DNA from: Pelosinus fermentans DSM 17108
GTDB lineage: Bacteria > Bacillota > Negativicutes > DSM-13327
Assembly (NCBI RefSeq): GCF_000271485.2
Contig: NZ_AKVN02000001.1
Coordinates: 4,945,076-5,009,075 of the forward strand
Reading direction: 5' to 3'
DNA: 64,000 nucleotides
The first letter of the stretch is position 1; every line of letters starts with the position of its first letter. Below are positions 24,952 to 33,827 of this stretch, piece by piece. The notes beneath the pieces are model-generated. The model was not told where the DNA came from. It saw nothing but the letters and a program-made list of their open reading frames with translations, and searched no databases. Position numbers and translations under genes: made by a program.

Positions 24952-25042
24952 GATTTAGCTATTTTTCATTACTGCCAGGCACATTTACAAAAATAAAGCC
25001 GATCAATAAAAATCAAAGGCACATCAAAAGGAGAATGAAATC

Positions 25043-25879
25043 ATGAAAACAGCAACAAAAAAAAGAGCACTACTAAACATATTTTTAGTTTTTCTATTAC
25101 TTACAGGGCTAGCCCTCATCACAGGATGCGGTTCCAGCAGCGACAAACAGGCTGATGCGGCTAAAACCTATTATGTAGCAACCAGAGGAACATTTAAACC
25201 ATTTACCTATATGGATGATAAAGATCAATTAACCGGTTATGATATTGAGATTTTAAAAGAAGTACAAAAAAGAAATAAAGATATTAAATTTGATTTTAAA
25301 ACCATGAGCATTGAAAGTGCCTTTGTCAGTCTGACATCAAATCAGATTGATCTCATTGCAAACCAAATGGGGCGCAATGAAGAACGGGCCGCCAAATATA
25401 CCTTTACCAAAGAAGTTAACAATTACACACGCACCAAAATTACAGTGAAAGGTGATCGAAATGACATCACTACACTGGATGACTTAAAAGGAAAAACGAT
25501 GGTGTTAGTCCCTACCAGCGAGTCAGCCAGATTAATTAAAAAGTATAACGAAACTGCCGAGCCTAAAATCAATTTGATTTATACGGATAAAGGATCTGCT
25601 GAAACATTGAATTTAGTTGCCACAGGCCGGGCCGATGCCAGTGCCGACTATGAAGTTGCAGTAACAGAAGCAAAGAAAACCTTAGGTCTGGATGTGAAAA
25701 GTGTTGGCAAGGTAATTTCCGGCGTGCCTACTTACTTTATCCTAAGAAAAGATGATGAATCTCAGAAATTAGCTGACAAAATTGACGCCACATTAAAAGA
25801 AATGAAAGCTGATGGTACACTTCAAAAATTATCTGAACAATTCTTAGGGGCAGATTATACATCTTCCTCTAAGGAATAG
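25043..25879 (+). CDS. amino-acid ABC transporter substrate-binding lipoprotein
   Basis: A polar-amino-acid binding protein (SBP family 3) anchored outside the membrane. A lipoprotein signal ends LALITGC with Cys29 as the lipid site. The fold is marked by RGTFKPFTYMDDKDQLTGYD, then FVSLTSNQIDLIANQM and ERAAKYTFT, with a second-lobe hinge around DLKGKTMVLVP. ATG follows AAAGGAGAATGAAATC. Its gene order with permeases and an M20 amidohydrolase resembles the B. subtilis yxeMNOP locus for sulfur amino-acid derivatives, so an N-acylated amino acid is a plausible ligand. That is inference. Confidence 0.9.
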   Translation: MKTATKKRALLNIFLVFLLLTGLALITGCGSSSDKQADAAKTYYVATRGTFKPFTYMDDKDQLTGYDIEILKEVQKRNKDIKFDFKTMSIESAFVSLTSNQIDLIANQMGRNEERAAKYTFTKEVNNYTRTKITVKGDRNDITTLDDLKGKTMVLVPTSESARLIKKYNETAEPKINLIYTDKGSAETLNLVATGRADASADYEVAVTEAKKTLGLDVKSVGKVISGVPTYFILRKDDESQKLADKIDATLKEMKADGTLQKLSEQFLGADYTSSSKE

Positions 25880-25894
25880 AAAAGGGGTCTTATC

Positions 25895-26596
25895 TTGGGA
25901 AATTATTTTGATTTAGGCTACTTGATTAAGACGTTCCCGATCATACTGTCCTATGTGCATACTTCATTGCTGATTACCCTTGTTGCAGGGGTAATCGGCA
26001 TTGTCATCGGAAGTATTGTAGCATTGATTCGTATTAATAAGATTACTGTTTTAGATAAATTGGCTGCCATCTACATCTCTTTCATACGAGGAACTCCCTT
26101 CTTAGTACAACTTTTCTTGGCTTATTTTGGTCTGCCCGAGCTTATGCAAAAATTAGGCTATCAAGGGATTCGCGAGATACCGACATTGTTTTATGTATTT
26201 ATTGTATTTTCCCTCCATGTGGGGGCTTATATTGCAGAAATCATTCGCAGTGCTATTTTAGCTGTAGACAAAGGTCAATTAGAAGCGGCCTATTCCATCG
26301 GTATGGGAGCGATTCAAGCCTATAGCCGGATTATACTGCCTCAGGCCTTTAGTATTGCAATCCCTACCATTTGCAATATCATTATATCCACATTAAAGGG
26401 AACCTCCCTAGTCTTTAATGTGGGAGTGATTGATATGATGCGTAAAGCAGATTTGATGGGTGCAAACAGCCATCGAAGCTTAGAGCTGTATATTAATGTT
26501 GCCATAATCTATATTCTTTTGGTATTTATCATCAGTAAAGTATCAACATTTATCGAAAAAAGACAAGTCGGTTATCATCAAATGAGCAATCTATAA
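25895..26596 (+). CDS. amino-acid ABC transporter permease (HisMQ type)
   Basis: A membrane subunit of 233 residues with five helices. The coupling loop that meets the ATPase is EAAYSIGMGAIQAYSRIILPQ in outline (EAA motif, about residues 130-150). FIRGTPFLVQLFL is the typical early conserved box. Translation begins at TTG 25895, seven bases after AAGGGG and 15 bases after the binding-protein stop. It is followed by the M20 hydrolase. A second permease at 27834 suggests a heterodimeric channel. Confidence 0.92.
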   Translation: MGNYFDLGYLIKTFPIILSYVHTSLLITLVAGVIGIVIGSIVALIRINKITVLDKLAAIYISFIRGTPFLVQLFLAYFGLPELMQKLGYQGIREIPTLFYVFIVFSLHVGAYIAEIIRSAILAVDKGQLEAAYSIGMGAIQAYSRIILPQAFSIAIPTICNIIISTLKGTSLVFNVGVIDMMRKADLMGANSHRSLELYINVAIIYILLVFIISKVSTFIEKRQVGYHQMSNL

Positions 26597-26628
26597 ATAA
26601 AGATCATTGATATGGAGGTGAATCGATT

Positions 26629-27837
26629 ATGAATGATATAAATGAAAAAATAAATGCACTTACCGCAGCTCTCTATCCTGAATTAGTTGCACTTCGCCAT
26701 AGGATACACGAAAATCCGGAGCTCAGCAATCAGGAATATCAGACTGCTGAGCTAGTTGAAAAAGTGCTTACAGATTGGAACATACAATACACGAGATTGC
26801 CGAACAGTACGGCGATTATAGCCCAAGTGAAGGGAACTCTAGAGGGCGAGCAAAGCATTGGTATACGAGCTGATATGGATGCACTGCCAATTGATGAAGA
26901 CACATCACTGGAGTTTTCTTCGAAAAATAAGGGTGTCATGCATGCCTGCGGACATGATCTTCATACCGTAAATCTTTTGGGTACAGGATATGTATTGTCC
27001 CAGTTAAAAGATCACTTTGCTGGTACTGTCAAATTAGTATTTCAGCCGGCTGAAGAAATCGGCGGCGGTGCCCAGGAAATACTTGATTTTGGTGTCTTAG
27101 AAAATCCAAAGGTAACAGCCTTCTTAGCTGCCCACGTTTCCGAAGATGTCAAAACAGGTTATATTCAAGTAAAAGAGGAAGAAGTGATGCTGGCCTCCAG
27201 CCAGTTCACCATCCAGTTAAGCGGTCGGGGCGGTCATGCTTCAGCACCTCATCAAACAGACGATATCATTTTGGCAGCAGCAAAGTTAATTCTGGAACTT
27301 CAGTCCATCCCTGGAAGAAAGATAAACCACCTAGAGCCGGCAGTAATTACAGTTGGCAGTATTCATGGCGGCAGCCGCAGCAATATCATTCCTAAAGAAT
27401 TAGCGTTAACTGGAACCATTCGAACTCAAAATAACACATTGCATCCACAAATTCATGAACATATCATTGCCATTCTAAAAGCCCACGAATTGATTACAGG
27501 CATTAAGGGAACCGCATCCTTTCGCTTCGGATCAGGAGCTGTTTATAATGATCCGGCAAAAACCCAAGAATTCGTAACAGCAGCTGCTGCTATTATCGGT
27601 GAAGATCATGTATTAAAAGCCAGATTTCCCGGTAATGGCTCAGAGAACTTCTACCGTTTTTCAAAAGAAGTCCCCTCTGTGTTTTTCCGCATTGGAGTAA
27701 ATCATGATCCTTCCGAAAAGATAGAACCCGCTCACAGTCCAAAGTTCACAGCTTCTGATGAAGCATTAGAAACGGGTGTAAGGGTTACAACCGCTGCAGC
27801 CATTGCATTTTTACAAAAAGCAGGATTAAGAGTATGA
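26629..27837 (+). CDS. M20D amidohydrolase (YxeP/N-acyl-amino-acid hydrolase type)
   Basis: A cytoplasmic metal-dependent hydrolase of 402 residues in the M20D subfamily that removes acyl groups from N-acyl amino acids. LRHRIHENPELSNQEYQT opens the protein, then GIRADMDALPI, HACGHDLHT (metal ligands), FQPAEEIGGGAQ (catalytic Glu) and the dimer-domain GRGGHASAPHQTDD follow. The C-terminal HSPKF supplies the last His. GGAGGTGAATCGATT precedes ATG. The stop overlaps the start of the next permease gene. Position inside an importer operon suggests it processes the imported substrate. Confidence 0.92.
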   Translation: MNDINEKINALTAALYPELVALRHRIHENPELSNQEYQTAELVEKVLTDWNIQYTRLPNSTAIIAQVKGTLEGEQSIGIRADMDALPIDEDTSLEFSSKNKGVMHACGHDLHTVNLLGTGYVLSQLKDHFAGTVKLVFQPAEEIGGGAQEILDFGVLENPKVTAFLAAHVSEDVKTGYIQVKEEEVMLASSQFTIQLSGRGGHASAPHQTDDIILAAAKLILELQSIPGRKINHLEPAVITVGSIHGGSRSNIIPKELALTGTIRTQNNTLHPQIHEHIIAILKAHELITGIKGTASFRFGSGAVYNDPAKTQEFVTAAAAIIGEDHVLKARFPGNGSENFYRFSKEVPSVFFRIGVNHDPSEKIEPAHSPKFTASDEALETGVRVTTAAAIAFLQKAGLRV

Positions 27838-28550
27838 ACAATATATTAGAATTTTCATTTATGTGGGATACTTTTGTTCATTTATTACAATTCATCCCTG
27901 TTACCTTATTTCTAGCAATTATCAGCATGCTATTAGCAAGTATTATCGGTTTGGCCAGCGCGATCGTGCAACTTAGAAATATACCGATTCTAAAACAAAT
28001 CGCGACTGTTTATTTGCTGATTGGCCGGGCAGTACCCACCATGGTCATGCTGTATATCGTGTATTTCGGCTTGCCGATTCTGCTGCTGGTATTCACGGAA
28101 AAAACGGGAATCGATACAGGATATCAGCATATACCTCCAATGGTATTTGCAATTGCAGGCCTTACAGTGCACACCGGAGCCTATCTAACAGAAATCTTTA
28201 GAGCTGCCATACTATCCATCGATAAGGGACAGATGGAAGCAGCCTTGTCCGTTGGTATGACTTGGTTTCAAGGGTTTTATCGAATCATCTTCAGGCAGGC
28301 AGCATTAGTTGCCGTACCGCTGCTTGCAAATCAATTCTTAGGGTTGATTAAAAGCACATCCATTGTATTTACCATAACGGTGATCGAACTGTTAGGCGGT
28401 GCCAAGATTGCATCTGTGGAAACCTATCGTTATTTAGAAACCTACTTAGTCGTAGCGATTATGTATTGGAGCATCAGCATCGTCTTTGAGAAGCTCTTTT
28501 TGCTTGCCGAACAGAAATTAGGAATTTTCAAGAAGGAAGCTAACATATGA
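27834..28550 (+). CDS. amino-acid ABC transporter permease, second subunit
   Basis: 238 residues with five membrane helices. Early box LIGRAVPTMVMLYIVYFGLP, EAA loop EAALSVGMTWFQGFYRIIF and LGLIKSTSIVFTITVIELLG near the end all fit HisMQ permeases. It overlaps the M20 stop (ATGA) and its own stop overlaps the start of the remaining fragment of the ATPase gene. With the first permease it would form the transmembrane channel. Confidence 0.92.
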   Translation: MNNILEFSFMWDTFVHLLQFIPVTLFLAIISMLLASIIGLASAIVQLRNIPILKQIATVYLLIGRAVPTMVMLYIVYFGLPILLLVFTEKTGIDTGYQHIPPMVFAIAGLTVHTGAYLTEIFRAAILSIDKGQMEAALSVGMTWFQGFYRIIFRQAALVAVPLLANQFLGLIKSTSIVFTITVIELLGGAKIASVETYRYLETYLVVAIMYWSISIVFEKLFLLAEQKLGIFKKEANI

Positions 28551-28679
28551 TTGAATTTAGAAATATGGCGGCGTCATCGAGAACAAGGTCCCCCAGAAGA
28601 AATACTGAACCATCCAAAAGAAGAACGCACCAAACAATTTTTATCCCGTTATATTTCATTACTTGAATATAATATCTAA
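28547..28679 (+). pseudogene. amino-acid ABC transporter ATPase with large internal deletion
   Basis: The start (MIEFRNM, overlapping the permease stop as ATGA) is joined within a few codons to the family C-terminus, read in another frame as EQGPPEEILNHPKEERTKQF then LSRYISLLEYNI and stop. An intact polar-amino-acid ATPase is about 240 residues, so some 200 residues, including Walker A, signature and Walker B, are gone. Frames at the joint also disagree. The importer encoded just upstream therefore lacks its own motor. Confidence 0.85.
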
Positions 28680-28701
28680 TGGATTGGCTGGCATAAATAC
28701 C

Positions 28702-28739
28702 AATCTCCCGGGTTTTATCATAAAGCCTGGGAGATTTTT
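28702..28739 (+). terminator. importer operon terminator
   Basis: Stem aatctcccggg with the matching gcctgggagatt (one bulge) and TTTTT, 23 bases after the ATPase remnant. Confidence 0.85.
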
Positions 28740-28827
28740 GCTGACCATATATCTTGCTACAGCTGAGGAATCGGATATTGCCTAATTGTTTCCAGCATGA
28801 TATCCTGATTAAAAAGGATGTGTAAAA

Positions 28828-29361
28828 ATGATTAAGAAATCATGGACGACCCTTATCGTCGTCAGTTTATGTATGCTTATTTTTAATGCCTCTCCCGTCA
28901 ATGGGATGGCTTCTGACGATGTCATTCAAGAAGAATCCGTTCCCCAAAGCCAAGAGCAGCTTGCAGAGATTTTTACAACTTTTTCAGAAATCAACACCGC
29001 CCTTGAAAAAGATATAAAAGAATACCAAGGGCTTATTGACGATTATACCAATGATCGCGTGACTCCGGGTGTCATGAACACGAATTTGTCGAAGTTCAAT
29101 GATTCGATAAAGGACACCCGGGATAAAACATATTCCTTGAATGTTACTGGCAAATATGAAGGTGATAAAATTCAGCTGCTTCGAACTTGTGATATGCTCC
29201 ATCAATCCTTAAAAGATATGAAAATAGCAGTAAGTCTTCGAAATACAGGCTACTACTCAAAAGCGAAGCAGGAGTTACAGGATGCTGTACAATTTAAGGC
29301 CTTAACATGGAAGCAAATAAACGAAGATCTCCACGATGATGGCTACATTCCAGCCAATTAG
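28828..29361 (+). CDS. secreted helical protein, unknown function
   Basis: 177 residues with a Sec signal (KKSWTTLIVVSLCMLIFN, cut near NGMA). The mature part is acidic and helical: EIFTTFSEINTALEKDIKEY, then a Tyr/Asp-rich linker and two more helices with RNTGYYSKAKQELQDAVQ. No family recognised. Ribosome site AAAAGGATGTG. Flanked by terminators, so it is a single-gene unit. Confidence 0.75.
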   Translation: MIKKSWTTLIVVSLCMLIFNASPVNGMASDDVIQEESVPQSQEQLAEIFTTFSEINTALEKDIKEYQGLIDDYTNDRVTPGVMNTNLSKFNDSIKDTRDKTYSLNVTGKYEGDKIQLLRTCDMLHQSLKDMKIAVSLRNTGYYSKAKQELQDAVQFKALTWKQINEDLHDDGYIPAN

Positions 29362-29362
29362 T

Positions 29363-29408
29363 AAAAGAGAAGCTGTCTGCCTAATAAACGGTAGATGTCT
29401 TCTCTTTT
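29363..29408 (+). terminator. terminator of the secreted helical protein gene
   Basis: Outer stem aaaagagaag with cttctctttt, imperfect inner stem, then a T-rich end. Confidence 0.75.
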
Positions 29409-29419
29409 TGCTAAAAAAA

Positions 29420-29462
29420 TAAAACCTTTGAACCGCGAAGACGCGAAGATAACTTTTTAACC
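29420..29462. repeat. dispersed intergenic repeat (ccgcgaagacgcgaag family)
   Basis: The word ttgaaccgcgaagacgcgaa is repeated exactly at 50678. It is a half unit of the family at 10632 and 49481. Confidence 0.7.
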
Positions 29463-29551
29463 TTTTTTATAAAATTTTTAAAAATCCTTTAAAGCAAGTT
29501 TATACTCTTTTCTTATAATAACCTCATAACAAATTCAAGGAGGTTATTATC

Positions 29552-30223
29552 ATGAACAAGATTCGCATTTTATACGATGTTATGAACACAATGAAAGCCA
29601 AAACGGAAGTAAAGGGTGTCTTGCAGGTGCAAGTAGAAAAAGACCAAGCAACGATCCTTTCTCTCCAAAATGAATTCGAAAAAAATTTGTTAACAGGGAA
29701 AATGAAAACAAAAGTGACTGCGTCACTGGATTATGAGGGAAAGACTCAAGGGCATCACGCAGAAGATGCAGCTCCCTGCCCGCCGGAAAGAACGCACCAT
29801 GATTGGCTGCATCACATGCATCACTTCCCTTCACACCGTCGCAGAGGGTTGAAAGAAATATTTACTAAATGGACTTTCGCTTTGAGTCTTTTAAACGCTT
29901 TACAATTTGAGGAACGAGCAGGGAAAATTACAGTGATATCACTAAATGCCAATGATCTTCCCGAAGATATGAAAAAACTGTTTTCCGAAAGAATTAATCA
30001 TGCAAGCAGACGCCACGATCGAAGGCACGGACTCATAAGGGAGATTTCCTCTATCGATCATCTTGACGGAAAGCTCAGCATATTCATCAATCCGGATTAT
30101 GAAGTCGAGAAAGTAGTAGTTACAGCTGCCGGCAATCAACTGGATGCACAAGCTCAGCAACATGATTTGAAGGCAAATGCCCAATTAATCCTTATACGGG
30201 AAGATGAAAGCGATGCATCTTAA
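29552..30223 (+). CDS. His-rich cytoplasmic protein, unknown function
   Basis: 223 residues without a signal peptide or membrane helix. The central part (about 68-98) is an unusual cluster, HHAEDAAPCPPERTHHDWLH then HMHHFPSHRRR, able to bind transition metals. The flanks are ordinary alpha/beta sequence (KGVLQVQVEKDQATILSLQ; DGKLSIFINPDYEVEKVVV). ATG follows AAGGAGGTTATTATC. It overlaps the start of a small ferredoxin and precedes a His-rich sensor kinase, suggesting a shared metal- or redox-linked role. No family recognised. Confidence 0.75.
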   Translation: MNKIRILYDVMNTMKAKTEVKGVLQVQVEKDQATILSLQNEFEKNLLTGKMKTKVTASLDYEGKTQGHHAEDAAPCPPERTHHDWLHHMHHFPSHRRRGLKEIFTKWTFALSLLNALQFEERAGKITVISLNANDLPEDMKKLFSERINHASRRHDRRHGLIREISSIDHLDGKLSIFINPDYEVEKVVVTAAGNQLDAQAQQHDLKANAQLILIREDESDAS

Positions 30224-30413
30224 GCAGTATTATATCCATCCCGATCGTTGTACACGCTGTCACCACTGTCTTGCGGTTTGCCCGGCAGACGCAATTGAGC
30301 TGACGGAAACAGGCAAAGCGCAAATCCGAAATTTAAAGTGTATACGTTGCAAAGCCTGTAAAAAAGTGTGCCGCCAAAGTGCCATATCATATCGGGTTCG
30401 ACTGCAGTTTTAA
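30204..30413 (+). CDS. 2[4Fe-4S] ferredoxin-like protein
   Basis: A 69-residue iron-sulfur electron carrier. Two cluster motifs are visible: CTRCHHCLAVCP at 16-27 and CIRCKACKKVC at 46-56. The second lacks the usual Pro after its last Cys. Basic C-terminus. The start overlaps the end of the His-rich gene by 20 bases; ATG 30213 is an alternative. A terminator follows, so it forms a two-gene unit with the His-rich protein. Confidence 0.88.
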   Translation: MKAMHLKQYYIHPDRCTRCHHCLAVCPADAIELTETGKAQIRNLKCIRCKACKKVCRQSAISYRVRLQF

Positions 30414-30431
30414 GTCGAAGGGTTGATTCGA

Positions 30432-30473
30432 AGAAAGGGAAGGTGTGGGAACATTTTGCACCATCCCTTTCTT
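30432..30473 (+). terminator. terminator after the ferredoxin gene
   Basis: Stem agaaaggga...ggtg with gcacca-tccctttct, followed by a short T run. Confidence 0.75.
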
Positions 30474-30525
30474 TAGAATATAATAATGGTAGCAACAGTC
30501 CTGGAAAAAGCGAAAGGTGATATTA

Positions 30526-31710
30526 ATGCACAGACATGACGACTCAAAATATTCCCCTGACAATTTGAATACCAAAGACAAGGGCGACTTCCCTGCTACC
30601 TTTCGGCAATTTCATCATCGTCATCACAGACACCATCATGGACGTTTTCTGCAGCACTATACCTATTTTCGCTATCTTCGTCCACTAGGCATTGCCTTTA
30701 CCTTTGTTATTCTCTACTTAGCATTTTACTGGGGGGGTAACAAGGAGATCGGCATCCTTTTTGTCACGCTGCTTGCAGTGAAAGAAATCATCCATTTTTT
30801 CTTTATGTGGCGCTTAGAAAAAAATATATTTAAGCCTATGATTAACTTAAAACAGGGTCTGGATGAAGTCACCAAGGGAAATTATACGATTAAAGTAAAA
30901 AATGAACTGTCTAGTGATCTTGGCATCGTAATTGATGCTTTTAATGAAATGACGGAAAAATTATATGAAAATGAAAAGCTTCAAATGGAGTATGAAGAAA
31001 ACCGCAAGGCATTAATCGCCAATATATCCCATGACCTTAAAACACCGATAACTGCCATTCAAGGCTATGTGGAAGCACTTATAGATTCTTCCATTTCGTC
31101 GAAAGAAAACCAAACTAAATATTTAAAAACCATTCATCATAATGCAATTTACGTTAATAAACTAATTGATGATTTATTCTTGTTTGCAAAGTTAGACATG
31201 CAAAAGCTGGAGTTTCAATATCAATGTACAAAGATTCGACCATTTATGGATGATTTGATTGCAGAATATCGTTTTGATTTTAGCGAGCGAAATATTCAGT
31301 TTTACTATGATGTACTGCTGGAGGAAGATGTCAAAGTCAATTTGGACGGGAAACGCTTTCACCAAGCCATTAATAATATTTTGAACAACGCCATTCAATA
31401 TGGTCCTGCTGTAGGTTTATCAATAGAAGTGATCGTCTACCAGCAAAAAGACGCTGTTTGTATTGACATCAAAGATAATGGACCTGGTATTCCCACTGAA
31501 AAGCTCCCCTTTGTCTTTGACCGATTTTATCGCATCCACAGGGAACGTCCAAAAGAAACAGCAGGTACCGGACTGGGCCTAGCCATTACCAAAGAGCTTA
31601 TCGAAGCACATGGAGGAAAAATTATCCTTTCCAGCAACCTAAACCAAGGAAGCTGTTTTTCGATTCAGCTTCCCATTTGTCAGAAAAATGACGGGGAGAT
31701 TGTACAATGA
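30526..31710 (+). CDS. membrane sensor histidine kinase, His-rich N-terminus
   Basis: 394 residues. The cytoplasmic N-terminus contains FHHRHHRHHHGRF (about 29-41), then two close membrane helices (about 55-95) with almost no external loop, a HAMP linker, the H-box NISHDLKTP (His169 by this start), N-box NNILNNAIQY and ATP-lid motifs DNGPGIP and GTGLGLAI. With no real outer domain, sensing is probably intramembrane or via the His-rich tail, perhaps metal. ATG 30526 follows AAAGGTGATATTA. The stop overlaps the regulator start. Confidence 0.92.
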   Translation: MHRHDDSKYSPDNLNTKDKGDFPATFRQFHHRHHRHHHGRFLQHYTYFRYLRPLGIAFTFVILYLAFYWGGNKEIGILFVTLLAVKEIIHFFFMWRLEKNIFKPMINLKQGLDEVTKGNYTIKVKNELSSDLGIVIDAFNEMTEKLYENEKLQMEYEENRKALIANISHDLKTPITAIQGYVEALIDSSISSKENQTKYLKTIHHNAIYVNKLIDDLFLFAKLDMQKLEFQYQCTKIRPFMDDLIAEYRFDFSERNIQFYYDVLLEEDVKVNLDGKRFHQAINNILNNAIQYGPAVGLSIEVIVYQQKDAVCIDIKDNGPGIPTEKLPFVFDRFYRIHRERPKETAGTGLGLAITKELIEAHGGKIILSSNLNQGSCFSIQLPICQKNDGEIVQ

Positions 31711-32396
31711 AACGTATTTTGATTATTGAAGACGACCTGGATATTGCAGAACTGGAACGGGATTATCTGCAGCTAAACGGCTATAGAGCAGAAATTGTTC
31801 AAGATGGAATGCTGGGATTAAAAAAGGCAGCTTCCTCCGTATATGACGCAGTTGTCGTGGATTTGATGCTCCCTAATAAAGATGGCTTTGAGATCATCAA
31901 AGAGATTCGAAAAAATCAGGAAATCCCCGTGATTGTCGTCTCTGCTAAAGTAGATGACATCGATAAAATCAGAGGACTGGATGTTGGTGCAGATGATTAC
32001 TTAACTAAGCCATTCAGTCCGGCAGAACTGGTAGCAAGAATAAAAGCTCACCTCAAACGCTACCAGAGACTAAAAGGACCCTCCCTCTCTCTTGAAGTGA
32101 TACAGCATAAGGGCTTGGAAATCAATACTGCCTCTCACAAAGTCTTTGTATATGGCAAGGAAGTGCAACTGACGACAAAGGAATATGAGCTTTTACTTTT
32201 TTTAGCTTCTAATCCGAATATTGTTTTTAGTAAAGAGCATCTTTTTGACACCATCTGGGATAATGAAAGTTTTGGTGAGGTAGCCACTGTAGCAGTCCAT
32301 ATCCAAAAAATACGCAAAAAGATTGAAACCGACTCAACCAATCCTGAATTCATTGAAACCCTGTGGGGTACAGGATATCGCTTTAATTCAATGTAA
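31707..32396 (+). CDS. OmpR/PhoB-family response regulator
   Basis: 229 residues. The receiver has IEDDLDIAE, phospho-acceptor Asp52 (VVVDLMLPN), VSAK and the switch Lys in YLTKPFSPAEL. The C-terminal winged helix has VQLTTKEYELLLFLASNPN and ends IETLWGTGYRF. Translationally coupled to the kinase (ATGA overlap). The kinase-first order is less common than regulator-first. The target genes are unknown; the His-rich protein and ferredoxin just upstream are candidates. Confidence 0.95.
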   Translation: MKRILIIEDDLDIAELERDYLQLNGYRAEIVQDGMLGLKKAASSVYDAVVVDLMLPNKDGFEIIKEIRKNQEIPVIVVSAKVDDIDKIRGLDVGADDYLTKPFSPAELVARIKAHLKRYQRLKGPSLSLEVIQHKGLEINTASHKVFVYGKEVQLTTKEYELLLFLASNPNIVFSKEHLFDTIWDNESFGEVATVAVHIQKIRKKIETDSTNPEFIETLWGTGYRFNSM

Positions 32397-32414
32397 ACAC
32401 GGTTATAAAAAAAC

Positions 32415-32450
32415 AGAAGCCATTTCCACTAAACGGAAAATGGCTTTTCT
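32415..32450. terminator. bidirectional terminator
   Basis: Arms agaagccatttcc and ggaaaatggcttttct between two convergent genes, with A- and T-rich flanks. Confidence 0.82.
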
Positions 32451-32452
32451 TC

Positions 32453-33631
32453 TCATGCACCGATAAAAATCTGTTTTTCATGGGATTGCATAGAGGGGTT
32501 GGCAGCGACCGCTGCGTTCATGGTATCAAGAATAATATCAGCGATATTCTGGGAACCATTTATAGCTGATACATCCTTATATGTTAGATTACCGTAAGAA
32601 ACCGAGTTAGCAATTTGGTTAATTCTTTTGCATGCTTCTTTTGGAGTCGGGCAGTGATAGCCTAATTGGTTTTTGGTAATAAAGTCAATATTGCCAGTCT
32701 CTTGAATGCCGACTGCTTCCGTAACAATCAGCGGCTTTTTCATTGTCACGCCTTCCATAAGAGTACCAGGACCAGCCTTGGAAACAATTACATCACTTGC
32801 GGCCATCAGTTTTTCCATGTTATCAACAAAACCATAAACATGCAGTCCATTGAAATGGAAGTTGGACTTCTTAATTTCATTATATAACTCTTTGTTATTT
32901 CCTGTTATAACCAAAATTTGTTTGTCAGGACACTGTGCTTTTAGTGTATGCACCCATTCACGCATATTTCCCGCCCCTACTCCACCACCTGTAAGAAGAA
33001 TTGTAAATGCATCATTCTTTATCCCAAGTTCACCACAGGCTTGCTGTTTTGATATAGGAAAGTCTCTAAATTTAGGATGTACCGGAAAACCGGTATAGAT
33101 AATCTGGCTATAGGGAATACCGTACTGGATGAGGGATTGAAATGCGTCTTGTGTAGGAACCAAGTATACATCTGCTCCTGGTGTTGCCCATGACGCATGT
33201 ATCGTAACGAGATCGGTAACGACAGCTATGATTGGCCAAGTCCCACGAGATGCTTTGCGCGTTTGATGTAATAAACCAATGACAAGTGGATGAACAGCCA
33301 CAACAGCATCTGGCTTACTATTTGCTATGGCTTGCTTTATACTATAGCGGGATTGAAAATATACAATCCTTGTCAGTGCCTTAATACGATTGATGCTATT
33401 CGTTTTCTTAAAGAACAAATTGTTTAGCCATACATGATTCTTCGAGCAGTAATCATAAATTTCTGGGGCTTTTCTTAGCCCTGGAAAATTTGTAGTCCGC
33501 AGGAAATCAACAATGGTAGATTGTATGCTCAGTTCTTTATCAAGTGCAGCTATAATCGATGCTGCAGCACTGCGATGTCCACCGCCTGTATCTGATATTG
33601 CGAACATAATCTTTGTAGGCTTACTTACCAT
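32453..33631 (-). CDS. MGDG synthase-type glycosyltransferase (GT28)
   Basis: 392 residues, a GT-B fold enzyme that probably adds a sugar from UDP-sugar to diacylglycerol or a related membrane lipid (UgtP/MGDG synthase family). N-terminal FAISDTGGGHRSAAASIIAA is the family acceptor-binding box. The C-terminal donor site has LLTGGGVGAGNM, VYGFVDNMEKLMAASDVIVS and KAGPGTLMEGVTMKKPLIV. ATG 33631 sits six bases after GAGAGGTG. The upstream 26 codons of the longer frame have no ribosome site. Peripheral membrane location is expected. Confidence 0.88.
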   Translation of the reverse strand: MVSKPTKIMFAISDTGGGHRSAAASIIAALDKELSIQSTIVDFLRTTNFPGLRKAPEIYDYCSKNHVWLNNLFFKKTNSINRIKALTRIVYFQSRYSIKQAIANSKPDAVVAVHPLVIGLLHQTRKASRGTWPIIAVVTDLVTIHASWATPGADVYLVPTQDAFQSLIQYGIPYSQIIYTGFPVHPKFRDFPISKQQACGELGIKNDAFTILLTGGGVGAGNMREWVHTLKAQCPDKQILVITGNNKELYNEIKKSNFHFNGLHVYGFVDNMEKLMAASDVIVSKAGPGTLMEGVTMKKPLIVTEAVGIQETGNIDFITKNQLGYHCPTPKEACKRINQIANSVSYGNLTYKDVSAINGSQNIADIILDTMNAAVAANPSMQSHEKQIFIGA

Positions 33632-33768
33632 GAGACACCTCTCACTATCAGATTTTCCGATGATGCCAGCAACTATTTTTTCTTCCATTATATGAGTTTC
33701 ATTATACACTGAGCTATATTTCTTTAAGTTAACAAATGGTTAAGAAAATATTAAAGATATAAGAAAAA

Positions 33769-33801
33769 ACCAGTCTTCCCTTTATCATGCGGGCAGACTG
33801 G
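33769..33801 (-). terminator. terminator of the XRE regulator gene
   Basis: Arms ccagtcttccc and gggcagactgg around tttatcatgc, followed on the minus strand by a T-rich run. Coordinates are accurate to about two bases. Confidence 0.8.
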
Positions 33802-33827
33802 CTCAATTGAAAAGCAAAATATGTACA

